From UBA668 sp046086305 (GTDB lineage Bacteria; Actinomycetota; Acidimicrobiia; Acidimicrobiales; Ilumatobacteraceae), in the NCBI GenBank assembly GCA_046086305.1, contig JBJSXI010000008.1, positions 1 to 12,217 of the forward strand: a stretch of 12,217 nt of DNA, written 5' to 3'. Both the position numbers and the translations under genes were made by a program. Shown in pieces: positions 5,262 through 11,541 of this stretch. Below the pieces are notes generated by a model, which was not told the DNA's origin, made no database searches, and worked only from the letters and a program-made list of their open reading frames with translations. How positions within the stretch are numbered: the stretch's first letter is position 1; each line of letters begins with the position of its first letter.

Positions 5262-6326
5262 TCACACTACGGCGTCGAGTGCCGCAGACAGGTCGTCCCA
5301 CAGGTCGTCGATGTGTTCGATGCCGACGCTCATCCGGATCAAGCCCGGCGCCACATGCGCATCACCAGCGTACTTCTGCCGTCGCTCCATCGTCGTCTCG
5401 ACACCCCCGAGGCTGGTCGCCGGCACGATGAGACGCACGGCCCGACACACCGCGTCGGCGGCATCCGCCCCACCTGCCACGACGAACGAGACCATCGCGC
5501 CGTATCCGGGATGACGAACCTCGGCGACGGCGCGATGGCGACCCAGCCGGTCGACGAGGTCGATGGCATTCCGCTGCGCCTGTGTCATCCGCAGCGGGAG
5601 CGTGCGCAGTCCACGGAGAGCGAGGAACGCCTCGAGTGCTCCCGGCGTCGTGCCCGACACGAGGCGGGCGTCGTGGAGTCGTGCGTATCGCTCGTCGTCG
5701 CCGTCGTTCACGACGACGAGCCCGATGAGCAGGTCGCTGTGTCCGCCGATGAACTTCGTCCCACTGTGCACCACCACATGGGCACCCTGCGCGAGTGGAC
5801 GACGGAAGATCGGCGTGGCGAACGTGCTGTCGACCACGACGGTGGTCGGCGCACCCACAGATGCAGTGATCGCCGTGACGTCCGCCTCGTCGAGCGTCGG
5901 ATTGGTCGGCGACTCGAGCCACACCACATCGGCACCCCGCGACGCTGCGATGACCGCTGCGGTGTCGGTGATGTCGACTCGGCGCACCTCGACACCGCCG
6001 CGGGACTCGAGCTCGTCGACCAGTCGACGCACACCGAGGTACGACACGGTGGGCAGGACGAGCACCCGAGGCGCGAGCGCGAACAACACACTCGACGCGG
6101 CACCCATGCCGCTGCTGAAGGCGAGTGCGCGACCGCCCTCGAGCGCGCCGACAGCATCCTCGAGCGCATGCCACGTCGCAGTGCCATGCGTTCGGCTGTA
6201 GTCGCCGGCCTCGCTGCGGAAGTTGCTCGCCAGCACGATCGGCACGTTCAGCGGCGCACCCTCACCCTCGGGGCGTCCACTCGTGACGGCGATCGTCTCG
6301 TGTCGCGGTCGACGCTCGTTCAGCAT
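5262..6326 (-). CDS. Cys/Met-metabolism PLP-dependent enzyme (cystathionine gamma-synthase/lyase type)
   Basis: From ATG 6326 the product is 354 residues, somewhat short for this family (about 380-400). It has the PLP lysine in 'HSGTKFIGGHSD' (Lys191), the Asp that holds the pyridine ring in 'VVVDSTFATP' (Asp166), the Tyr-x-Arg that contacts the phosphate of the neighbouring subunit (Tyr43, Arg45) and the stacking Tyr96. 'ALRGLRTLPLRM' and the C-terminal 'IRMSVGIEH' are also typical. Two usual motifs are altered: Y-x-R-x-x-N-P-T becomes 'YSRTHGTAT', and D-x-Y-G-G-T-Y-R becomes 'VSYLGVRR'. Synthase, gamma-lyase and beta-lyase cannot be told apart by eye. The ATG is 4 nt after the uppP stop, so the two are co-transcribed; TACGCT 6 nt before the ATG may also start a leaderless transcript. 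Confidence 0.87.
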   Translation of the reverse strand: MLNERRPRHETIAVTSGRPEGEGAPLNVPIVLASNFRSEAGDYSRTHGTATWHALEDAVGALEGGRALAFSSGMGAASSVLFALAPRVLVLPTVSYLGVRRLVDELESRGGVEVRRVDITDTAAVIAASRGADVVWLESPTNPTLDEADVTAITASVGAPTTVVVDSTFATPIFRRPLAQGAHVVVHSGTKFIGGHSDLLIGLVVVNDGDDERYARLHDARLVSGTTPGALEAFLALRGLRTLPLRMTQAQRNAIDLVDRLGRHRAVAEVRHPGYGAMVSFVVAGGADAADAVCRAVRLIVPATSLGGVETTMERRQKYAGDAHVAPGLIRMSVGIEHIDDLWDDLSAALDAVV

Positions 6327-6330
6327 CGGG

Positions 6331-7161
6331 TCAGCGTATGCCGGTGAGCACGAGGCCCACCACGGCGGCTCCGAGCAGCACGCGGTAGGTGACGAACCAC
6401 CCGAACGTGCGCGTCCGCACGAGGCGGAGCGTTCCCCACACCGCGGTCCACCCTGCGATACCCGAGGTGACCACACCGACCAGCATCGGCATCGCGAGTC
6501 CCTCGGGGACACCGTCGATGAACAGCCCACCCACCTTGTAGACCACGGCCCCGGCCGTCACGGGGATCGCCATCAGGAAGCTGGCGCGTGCCGCCGCATC
6601 GCGTTGGAACCCGAGGAGCAGTGCGGCCGTCATCGTGATCCCGCTGCGCGAGGTGCCCGGGTTGAGCGCGAGCACCTGCGCGGCACCGACCTTCAGCGCA
6701 TCGCCGGTGCGGTAGTCGCCGAGTGTGCGCTCGCCGGGCCGTCGGTCGGCCCACCACAGCAGGAGGCCGAAGCCGACGAGCGACACCCCGATGAGCAGCG
6801 GCGTCCCGAGCTGTTCGTCGATGTACCGCTCGCCGAGGGCACCTGCAGCGGCAGCAGGCATCGACGACAGGACGAGCAACCACGCGAGCCGACCGTCCGG
6901 TGTCGTCGGGCGACGACGCGACCGCAGCACCGCCACCCCCTCACGCACGTAGATCGCAACATCTCGACGGAAGTAGGCGACGACCGCGACGAGGGTGCCC
7001 CCGTGGAGGGCCACGTCGAACGCCTTCTTCACCGATGCGCTCTCCAGGTCGTCCCAGCCGAACAACCACGGCACGAGGAGGAGATGACCGCTCGAGGAGA
7101 TCGGCAGGAACTCCGACAGTCCCTGGACGATCCCGAGGATGACGGCGTGGAGGATCGGCAT
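6331..7161 (-). CDS. uppP: Undecaprenyl-diphosphatase UppP (BacA family)
   Basis: This 276-residue integral membrane phosphatase removes one phosphate from undecaprenyl diphosphate, recycling the lipid carrier for peptidoglycan and other surface glycans; high levels give bacitracin resistance. The first catalytic motif (G-x-x-Q-G-x-x-E-F-L-P-I-S-S-S-G-H) is intact at residues 10-26. The second, 'NPGTSRSGIT', is at 167-176 with Arg172. Several hydrophobic segments are spread over the length, as expected for a multi-pass protein. The length is normal. No TANNNT hexamer or good ribosome-binding site precedes the ATG, unlike most neighbours, so transcription may come from the tld genes 41 bp upstream or from an unseen promoter. 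The PLP-enzyme gene follows after 4 nt. Confidence 0.96.
   Translation of the reverse strand: MPILHAVILGIVQGLSEFLPISSSGHLLLVPWLFGWDDLESASVKKAFDVALHGGTLVAVVAYFRRDVAIYVREGVAVLRSRRRPTTPDGRLAWLLVLSSMPAAAAGALGERYIDEQLGTPLLIGVSLVGFGLLLWWADRRPGERTLGDYRTGDALKVGAAQVLALNPGTSRSGITMTAALLLGFQRDAAARASFLMAIPVTAGAVVYKVGGLFIDGVPEGLAMPMLVGVVTSGIAGWTAVWGTLRLVRTRTFGWFVTYRVLLGAAVVGLVLTGIR
6333..6338 (-). promoter_or_regulatory. Candidate internal -10 hexamer TACGCT for the PLP-enzyme gene
   Basis: On the minus strand the sequence TACGCT-GACCCG-ATG places a TANNNT hexamer 6 nt before the start, inside the last codons of uppP. The layout is nearly identical to TAGCCT-GACCGG-ATG at moaA. No -35 is evident. Confidence 0.42.
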
Positions 7162-7176
7162 GGGTCAGTCGGTGCT

Positions 7177-7199
7177 CGGCACGGCGCACACCCGTGCCG
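7177..7199. terminator. 8-bp stem hairpin between tldE and uppP
   Basis: CGGCACGG (7177-7184) and CCGTGCCG (7192-7199) are perfect complements around a 7-nt loop. The hairpin fills most of the 41-bp gap between the tldE stop and the uppP start. It could be a terminator, an attenuator or an mRNA processing site; there is no T-tract. Confidence 0.45.
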
Positions 7200-7202
7200 G
7201 GA

Positions 7203-8546
7203 TCATGCGCCGCTCAGTGTGAGGTCGCGGATGACGAGACTCACGCCGGCCGCACGCATCGGGAGCCACTCGACGTCGCCGCCCACCTCGACCACGTCGA
7301 GCAACATCCGCTGGAGCGTCGAGGCGATCGTGAACTCGCGCACCGGGGCACCCACCTCACCGCCGGAGATCAACAGACCCGATGCGCCGACCGAGAAGTC
7401 GCCGCTGATCGTGTTGACACCGCTGTGCAGTCCCTGCACCGACTGCACGAGCACACCATCGCCCACATCGGCGATGAGCGCCGCCTGATCGCGAGTGCCG
7501 GGTCGCAGCTGCAGCGCGAGGCAGCCCACACCCGGCGTCCCCGAGTATCCGCCGCGCACGGCATTACCCGTGCTGCGGGTTCCGGTCCGCCGGGCGCTGT
7601 AGCTGTTGTGGGTGAACATCCGCAGCACGCCGTCCTCGACGAGCACATTGCGGCGCGCTGCGAGGCCCTCGCCGTCGAGATCGCTCGCCGTGTAGGCGAG
7701 TGGATTGGTGGGGTCGTCGAGCAGGGTGAACAGCGGACTCGCCACCTGCTCGCCGAGACGGTCCTTGAACAGGCTGCGACCCTTGGCGACCGACTCACCG
7801 TTGAGCGTCGAGCCGATCACCCCGAGCAACGATGCGGTCACCATCGGATCGAGCACCACCGTCGTGCGACGACTCGTCGGCTTGGTCGCCCCGAGCAGCC
7901 GCGTCGCCCGCTCAGCTGCCTCGCGCGCCGCGCGTTCGAGATCGAATTCGTCGGGCGACCGTCCGACACTGAACCCGAAGCCGGTCTGCGTCTCGTCACC
8001 CTCGTCGGCCAGTGTGCTCACGCTGACATAGCACCCGTTCTCGCGACCCGTCCGGCGGATCCCGGTCGTACTGGCGACGGCCGACTCGACGGCGACGTCT
8101 GCGTAGTTCGAGTCGTCGACGCGGATACGGCGATCGGCAGCGAGGGTGAGCCGCTCGAGCTGTTTGGCGAGCTCGATCTTCACATCGGTCGCACAGTTGG
8201 CGAGCGCCTCGTTCCACAGATCCTGGGGGACGACATCGACGCCGTCAGGCTCGGCCAGTCCTGCCCACTCGTCTCGGGTTCCGAACTCGACGTTCGTGCG
8301 GGCATCGGCGAGAACCTCGGCGATCACGCCGGGATCGAGCGTGCCGGCGTAGGCGAACCCGGTGCGCCCATCTCGGATGACCCGGATGCCGATGCCCTCC
8401 GACTGGGCACTGACGAAGTGCTCGACCTCACCCTCTTAGACACGGACATCGGTCTCGACACCGCGGCTCACATACGCCTCGACCTGTTCGCCGGGGGCGG
8501 CCTCGGCGACGATGCGATCGGCGAGGGTCAGCAACTCCGAACTCAT
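7203..8546 (-). pseudogene. pmbA: tldE/pmbA (TldD/PmbA-family partner subunit) interrupted by TAA at codon 37
   Basis: The frame from ATG 8546 to the stop at 7203-7205 spans 448 codons, normal for PmbA/TldE, with one in-frame TAA at 8436-8438 (codon 37). Sequence on both sides belongs to the family: residues 1-36 begin 'MSSELLTLADRIVAEAAPGE', and after the stop come 'EGEVEHFVSAQSEGIGIRVI' and 'RDGRTGFAYAGTLDPG'. Relatives usually have Tyr at the stop position, so a TAC or TAT to TAA change is likely. The rest is open and well conserved ('FGFSVGRSPDEFDLERAAREA', 'PLAYTASDLDGEGLAARRNV', 'GDFSVGASGLLISGGEVG'). The start overlaps the tldD stop as ATGA, so coupling is intact. A restart at GTG 8327 would give 374 residues missing the N-terminal strands. 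TldE is the non-catalytic partner of TldD. A sequencing error or polymorphism is possible. Confidence 0.85.
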
Positions 8547-9934
8547 GCCGCAGTGCCACCGATGGTGAGCGAACGCACCCGCAGCGTCGGCTGCCCATCG
8601 CCGACGGGCACACCCTGCCCGTCCTTACCGCATGTCCCGGGGTTCCCCATCGCGAAGTCGTTGCCGAGCATGTCGATGTCGCGCAGCACCTGTGGCCCGT
8701 TGCCGATGAGGTTGCCGTCGCGCAGCGGTGTCGTGATCTCGCCGTTCTCGATGAGGTACGCCTCGGTCATCCCGAAGACGAAGTCGCCGGTCGCCGTGTT
8801 CACACTCCCACCGCCGAGCTTGGCCACGTAGACGCCGTACTCGGTCGAGCGGATGATGTCGTCGGGTTCGTCGGTGCCGTCGAGGACGAAAGTGTTCGTC
8901 ATCCGCACCATCGGGAGGTGCTGATAGCTCTGACGCCGACCGTTGCCGCTCTGGGCGCGGCCTTCCTTGCGCGCACGCAGGTAATCCCACATGTAGTCGG
9001 TGAGCACGCCGTTCTCGATGAGCACGTTGTACTGACTTGCGTGGCCCTCGTCGTCGTAGCCGATCGCGCCCCACTCGCCGGTCATCGTCCCGTCGTCGAC
9101 GAGGGTGACGAGCGGCGATGCGACGAGTTCACCCTTCTTGCCGCGGTAGACGCTGCCGCCCTTCGCGACGAGGTCGGCCTCGAGACCGTGACCGCATGCT
9201 TCGTGGAAAAGCACACCACCGCTGCCCCGCTTGATCACCACGGGGAGCGCGCCGCTCGGTGCCGGTCGGGCCTCGAGCTTGGTGATCGCGATCCGCGCCG
9301 CGTCGCGGGCGAGATCCTCGACGTCGATCCTGTCGAACAACTCGAAGCCCATCGTGTGACCCGCGCTCTGGGCGCCGGTCTGCATCCCGGCGTCACCGTC
9401 GGCGACGGCACCGACGCGCACGAGTGTGCGCACCTGTTCGTCGGTGACGAACACACCCTCGGTGTTCGCGACGAGGATCCGCTTGCGACTGTCGGCATAG
9501 CCCGCGCTGACCTGCACGATGCTCGCGCCGGCCGAACGGGCCGCATCGTCAATCTGCCGCAGCAGCCGCACCTTGTCGGCCGTCGGCACGCCATCGGGGT
9601 ACTGCTCGACCGGACTCACCGTGCGCGTCGCACCTGCGGTGAGGGCGACCGTGCGGGTGCCACCATCGCCCCGGCTCGCCGCCGCGGCCGCTGCTTCGGC
9701 GGCGGCGCGCAATCCGGCCTCGGACAGGTCGGCGGTGTAGGCGAACCCGGTCGTCTCACCGCGTACGACGCGGATGCCGGCACCGCGCTCACGGCCCGAC
9801 GACACCTGTTCGATGCGCCCGTCGTCGAGGCCGACACCGGTCGCCCGCTTGTCCTCTGCGTATACCTCGGCGAAATCGGCACCGGTGCGCACGGCCCCGG
9901 CGAGCACCCGTTCGAGCACGTCGTGATCGATCAT
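8543..9934 (-). CDS. tldD: Zinc metalloprotease TldD
   Basis: The product is 463 residues, within the family range. TldD is the catalytic half of the TldD/TldE protease, which cuts unfolded peptides inside a closed chamber; in E. coli it matures microcin B17 and degrades the antitoxin CcdA. The zinc site is visible: 'LFHEACGHGLEAD' gives His244, Glu245 and His249, and the C-terminal 'TCGKDGQ' gives the third ligand, Cys435. The N-terminal strands ('DFAEVYAEDKR', 'GAGIRVVRGETTGFAYT') and 'STEYGVYVAKLGGGSVNTAT' are also typical. TAGGCT stands 7 nt before ATG 9934 with no Shine-Dalgarno, pointing to a leaderless transcript. The gene overlaps the start of tldE by 4 nt (ATGA). Its partner carries a nonsense codon, so the complex may be impaired. 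The frame stays open upstream to 10393, but that is not family sequence. Confidence 0.96.
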   Translation of the reverse strand: MIDHDVLERVLAGAVRTGADFAEVYAEDKRATGVGLDDGRIEQVSSGRERGAGIRVVRGETTGFAYTADLSEAGLRAAAEAAAAAASRGDGGTRTVALTAGATRTVSPVEQYPDGVPTADKVRLLRQIDDAARSAGASIVQVSAGYADSRKRILVANTEGVFVTDEQVRTLVRVGAVADGDAGMQTGAQSAGHTMGFELFDRIDVEDLARDAARIAITKLEARPAPSGALPVVIKRGSGGVLFHEACGHGLEADLVAKGGSVYRGKKGELVASPLVTLVDDGTMTGEWGAIGYDDEGHASQYNVLIENGVLTDYMWDYLRARKEGRAQSGNGRRQSYQHLPMVRMTNTFVLDGTDEPDDIIRSTEYGVYVAKLGGGSVNTATGDFVFGMTEAYLIENGEITTPLRDGNLIGNGPQVLRDIDMLGNDFAMGNPGTCGKDGQGVPVGDGQPTLRVRSLTIGGTAA

Positions 9935-9941
9935 GGAGGCG

Positions 9942-9947
9942 AGCCTA
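9942..9947 (-). promoter_or_regulatory. Candidate -10 hexamer TAGGCT for leaderless tldD
   Basis: On the minus strand TAGGCT is followed by 7 nt and the tldD ATG. A second hexamer for the divergent thioesterase gene lies 9 bp away, so both transcripts start from a 34-bp intergenic space. Confidence 0.5.
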
Positions 9948-9955
9948 CCGAGCCC

Positions 9956-9961
9956 TAGCGT
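9956..9961 (+). promoter_or_regulatory. Candidate -10 hexamer TAGCGT for the thioesterase gene
   Basis: TAGCGT is followed by 7 nt and ATG 9969, mirroring the layout on the other strand for tldD. No -35 is evident. Confidence 0.48.
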
Positions 9962-9968
9962 GCGGGGC

Positions 9969-10346
9969 ATGAGCGTGGTGGTCGGTCTGCGGGGCGTCGC
10001 CGAACTGATCGTCACGACGGCCGACACGGCCGTCGCGCTCGGCTCCGGCGATGTCGCCGTCCTCGCCACACCACGTGTGGTGGCCCTGTGCGAAGAGGCG
10101 AGCTGTCGTGCTCTCGACGGACATCTCGACGCGACGACGACCACGGTGGGGACGAGGATCGAGCTCGACCATGTCCGGCCGACGGCGGTCGGCGCGAGGG
10201 TCGGGGCCGAGGCCCGACTCGAGGAGATCGACGGGAGGCGGCTGACCTTCATCGTCTCGGCGGCCGACTCGGCGGGGGTGGTGGCCACGGGGCGGGTGAT
10301 CCGGGTCGTCGTCGACAGGATCGCCTTCATCGAGCGCCTCCGCTGA
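9969..10346 (+). CDS. Hotdog-fold acyl-CoA thioesterase, fluoroacetyl-CoA thioesterase (FlK)-like
   Basis: The product is a 125-residue single-domain protein. Its core 'GSGDVAVLATPRVVALCEEA' followed by 'TTVGTRIELDHVRPTAVGAR' is that of FlK-type hotdog thioesterases, which hydrolyse acyl-CoA thioesters as dimers. The catalytic triad of Streptomyces cattleya FlK is Thr42, Glu50 and His76; here Thr34, Glu42 and His68 keep the same spacing (8 and 26 residues). Most FlK-like proteins are not tied to fluoroacetate, and nothing here suggests fluorometabolite synthesis, so a general housekeeping thioesterase is the safer reading. ATG 9969 is chosen over ATG 9933 because a TAGCGT hexamer stands 7 nt before it and the longer start would overlap the tldD start codon. 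The gene stands alone, divergent from tldD and convergent with the DUF559 gene. Confidence 0.85.
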   Translation: MSVVVGLRGVAELIVTTADTAVALGSGDVAVLATPRVVALCEEASCRALDGHLDATTTTVGTRIELDHVRPTAVGARVGAEARLEEIDGRRLTFIVSAADSAGVVATGRVIRVVVDRIAFIERLR

Positions 10347-10348
10347 CA

Positions 10349-10378
10349 CCCCACCCACCCCACCAGCCCCACCCCACC
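10349..10378 (-). other. G-quadruplex-type motif on the minus strand
   Basis: The plus strand has five C-tracts of 3-4 bases (10349-10352, 10354-10356, 10358-10361, 10367-10370, 10372-10375) with spacers of 1, 1, 5 and 1 nt. The minus strand therefore meets the usual four-tract G-quadruplex rule. It occupies the gap between the convergent thioesterase and DUF559 genes. Confidence 0.6.
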
Positions 10379-10402
10379 AGCTTCGGCGTTCACGTCCCGC
10401 GA
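10373..10402 (+). repeat. Left arm of an inverted repeat flanking the DUF559 gene
   Basis: Bases 10380-10402 are the exact reverse complement of 11512-11534 (23 bp). After one mismatch, 10373-10378 also matches 11536-11541. The DUF559 stop codon (10390-10392) lies inside this arm. The motif GCTTCGGC at its start recurs at 10409-10416. Confidence 0.85.
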
Positions 10403-11367
10403 GGGCCGGCTTCGGCAGTCAGGTGCGCGAAAGCGGCACCTGAATGCCGACTCTCGGCGATACGACGGCGGATGAGTTCGACGAGCATCGCCACCGTCGG
10501 GCTCAGTTGGGTCCGGATCTGTGTGTCCGTGACTCGCTCGACGACGGCGCCGAGGAGTCGAAGTTGCCGATCTCGCGCCGTGTCACGATCGATCGCCTCC
10601 TTGGTCCCGTGCCAGGTGTGGTGGTCGACCTCGATGAAGAAGCCAATGTCGGGAATGCCGAGGTCGGGGTGGATCGTCACACCAGAACCGAGCACGACCG
10701 TCGGCTGGGTCACCAGCCCCTCCACCCCGGCAGCGACGAGCGCGCGCAGCAGGATCAGCTCGAGATCGGAGTCGACCGGTGCACGGTCGGTCGCCCGTGA
10801 TCGAACGACGCGTGTGGCCCGGCTCGATCCGGGCCGTCCCGGGACTGCGAGCCGCTCGACGGTCTCACCGAGCACACGCCACGAGCACAGCTCGCGGTCC
10901 AAGATGTGCTCACCAACCGACTCGAGGCGACGGTCGTCGAGATGCTTCGCCAAGTCGAAGAACGTGCGGGCCGGTGTCGTGAGGCGAATCCCGTCCCCAC
11001 GCCGCACCACGTCGCGTTCCGGAAGTGTCCGCGAACGATGCACGAGCACCTGCGCGCCCACCGGTCGAGTGAGGCGTCGGGTCGTGGCATGGATGAGGTC
11101 GTCGACACATCCCCTCAGTTCCCACAGCCGACCCGCAGTCGTGCACGACAACACGAGCGATGGGTCGGCCATACAGACCGCTGCGCACCACATCTCGAAG
11201 GTCTCCGGCGCGCCAGCCGATCGGTACACCCCCTCGAACAGGGCCAGGAGTTCACCTCGCTCGATCATGCCGAGCCGACGACGTCGGGAGATTCCGATCA
11301 CTGCCAAGGTCGACGAATCGACCACACCATGATGCGTGGCACACCACGCGAGTAACGACGAGTCCAC
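10390..11367 (-). CDS. DUF559/Vsr-type nuclease-like protein with an AbiEi-like N-terminal domain
   Basis: From GTG 11367, with a good GAGGGG site 7 nt upstream, the product is 325 residues. The N-terminal part ('LAWCATHHGVVDSSTLAVIG', 'RRRRLGMIERGELLALFEGVYR') resembles the winged-helix domain of AbiEi-type antitoxins. A middle region follows ('IRLTTPARTFFDLAKHL'), and the C-terminal third resembles DUF559 endonuclease-like domains: Asp235, then 'FFIEVDHHTWHG' with Glu246 and Asp248, and 'DRDTARDRQLRLLGAVVERV'. Such proteins are common as single genes in actinobacteria and their role is not settled; no AbiEii-type toxin or methylase is adjacent. The last 20 or so codons lie in repeat DNA (hairpin 10412-10450 and the inverted-repeat arm), so the natural C-terminus may have been set by repeat insertion. 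An upstream start at 11490 would begin inside the tandem repeat and is rejected. Confidence 0.8.
   Translation of the reverse strand: MDSSLLAWCATHHGVVDSSTLAVIGISRRRRLGMIERGELLALFEGVYRSAGAPETFEMWCAAVCMADPSLVLSCTTAGRLWELRGCVDDLIHATTRRLTRPVGAQVLVHRSRTLPERDVVRRGDGIRLTTPARTFFDLAKHLDDRRLESVGEHILDRELCSWRVLGETVERLAVPGRPGSSRATRVVRSRATDRAPVDSDLELILLRALVAAGVEGLVTQPTVVLGSGVTIHPDLGIPDIGFFIEVDHHTWHGTKEAIDRDTARDRQLRLLGAVVERVTDTQIRTQLSPTVAMLVELIRRRIAESRHSGAAFAHLTAEAGPRGT
10412..10450. repeat. Long hairpin with GAAA loop in the 3' end of the DUF559 gene
   Basis: Bases 10412-10425 pair with 10437-10450 at 13 of 14 positions (one G/A mismatch). Inside, CGC (10426-10428) pairs with GCG (10433-10435) around a GAAA tetraloop, leaving one bulged G. 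It overlaps the last codons of the DUF559 gene and shares the TTCGGC head with the flanking repeat, so it looks like a REP-type element that has become part of the coding end. Confidence 0.65.
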
Positions 11368-11374
11368 CGCAGCG

Positions 11375-11380
11375 CCCCTC
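11375..11380 (-). promoter_or_regulatory. Shine-Dalgarno GAGGGG that sets the DUF559 start
   Basis: On the minus strand GAGGGG lies 7 nt before GTG 11367. It is one of the few strong ribosome-binding sites in the window and favours this start over upstream alternatives. Confidence 0.7.
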
Positions 11381-11413
11381 GATCTGAAACCGTTGATCGG
11401 GGAAGTCGGGGCG

Positions 11414-11419
11414 AACCTA
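11414..11419 (-). promoter_or_regulatory. Candidate -10 hexamer TAGGTT for the DUF559 gene
   Basis: TAGGTT on the minus strand would start a transcript near 11407, leaving a leader of about 40 nt that includes the GAGGGG site. No -35 is clear; the upstream sequence is the tandem repeat. Confidence 0.35.
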
Positions 11420-11431
11420 CCGAGCACGCTG

Positions 11432-11495
11432 CACCACGCCACCACGCCACCACGCCATCTCGCCGTCTCGCCATCTCGCCACCTCGCCATCTCGC
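11432..11495. repeat. Eight tandem 8-bp units, C(A/G)(C/T)C(A/T)CGC type
   Basis: Units start at 11432, 11440, 11448, 11456, 11464, 11472, 11480 and 11488. The first three are CACCACGC; the rest are CATCTCGC, CGTCTCGC, CATCTCGC, CACCTCGC and CATCTCGC. The array is non-coding, lying between the DUF559 start and the ilvG-like stop, and runs straight into the hairpin at 11499. Confidence 0.85.
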
Positions 11496-11498
11496 CAG

Positions 11499-11541
11499 GC
11501 TTTGGCGGTGGTCGCGGGACGTGAACGCCGAAGCGGGTGGG
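11499..11541 (+). repeat. Hairpin and right arm of the inverted repeat flanking the DUF559 gene
   Basis: GCTTTGGCG (11499-11507) pairs with CGCCGAAGC (11526-11534) through nine positions with one wobble; an inner GTC/GAC stem closes a GCGG loop. Bases 11512-11541 are the partner of the left arm at 10373-10402. The arm ends exactly where the ilvG-like stop codon begins (11542). Confidence 0.75.

Noticed and set aside
7194..8831. 545-codon plus-strand open frame opposite tldE and tldD
   Set aside because: The opposite strand has clear TldD/TldE family sequence across the whole stretch; the plus frame is a codon-bias shadow. It does show why automated callers might mis-annotate the broken tldE.
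9969..10346. Fluoroacetate resistance gene
   Set aside because: The triad spacing matches FlK, but FlK-like thioesterases are widespread and no fluorometabolite genes are nearby.
9935..10393. N-terminal extension of tldD to 10393
   Set aside because: It runs antisense through the thioesterase gene, and the family N-terminus begins at the ATG at 9934.
11368..11490. Upstream start of the DUF559 protein inside the tandem repeat
   Set aside because: The translated repeat ('MARWRDGETARW') is low-complexity, and a strong ribosome-binding site supports GTG 11367 instead.
11432..11495. CRISPR-like array
   Set aside because: Units are 8 bp with no spacers, so this is a simple tandem repeat.
10373..11541. 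Insertion sequence
   Set aside because: There is an inverted repeat, but no transposase gene inside and no convincing flanking target duplication, so I report only repeat arms.
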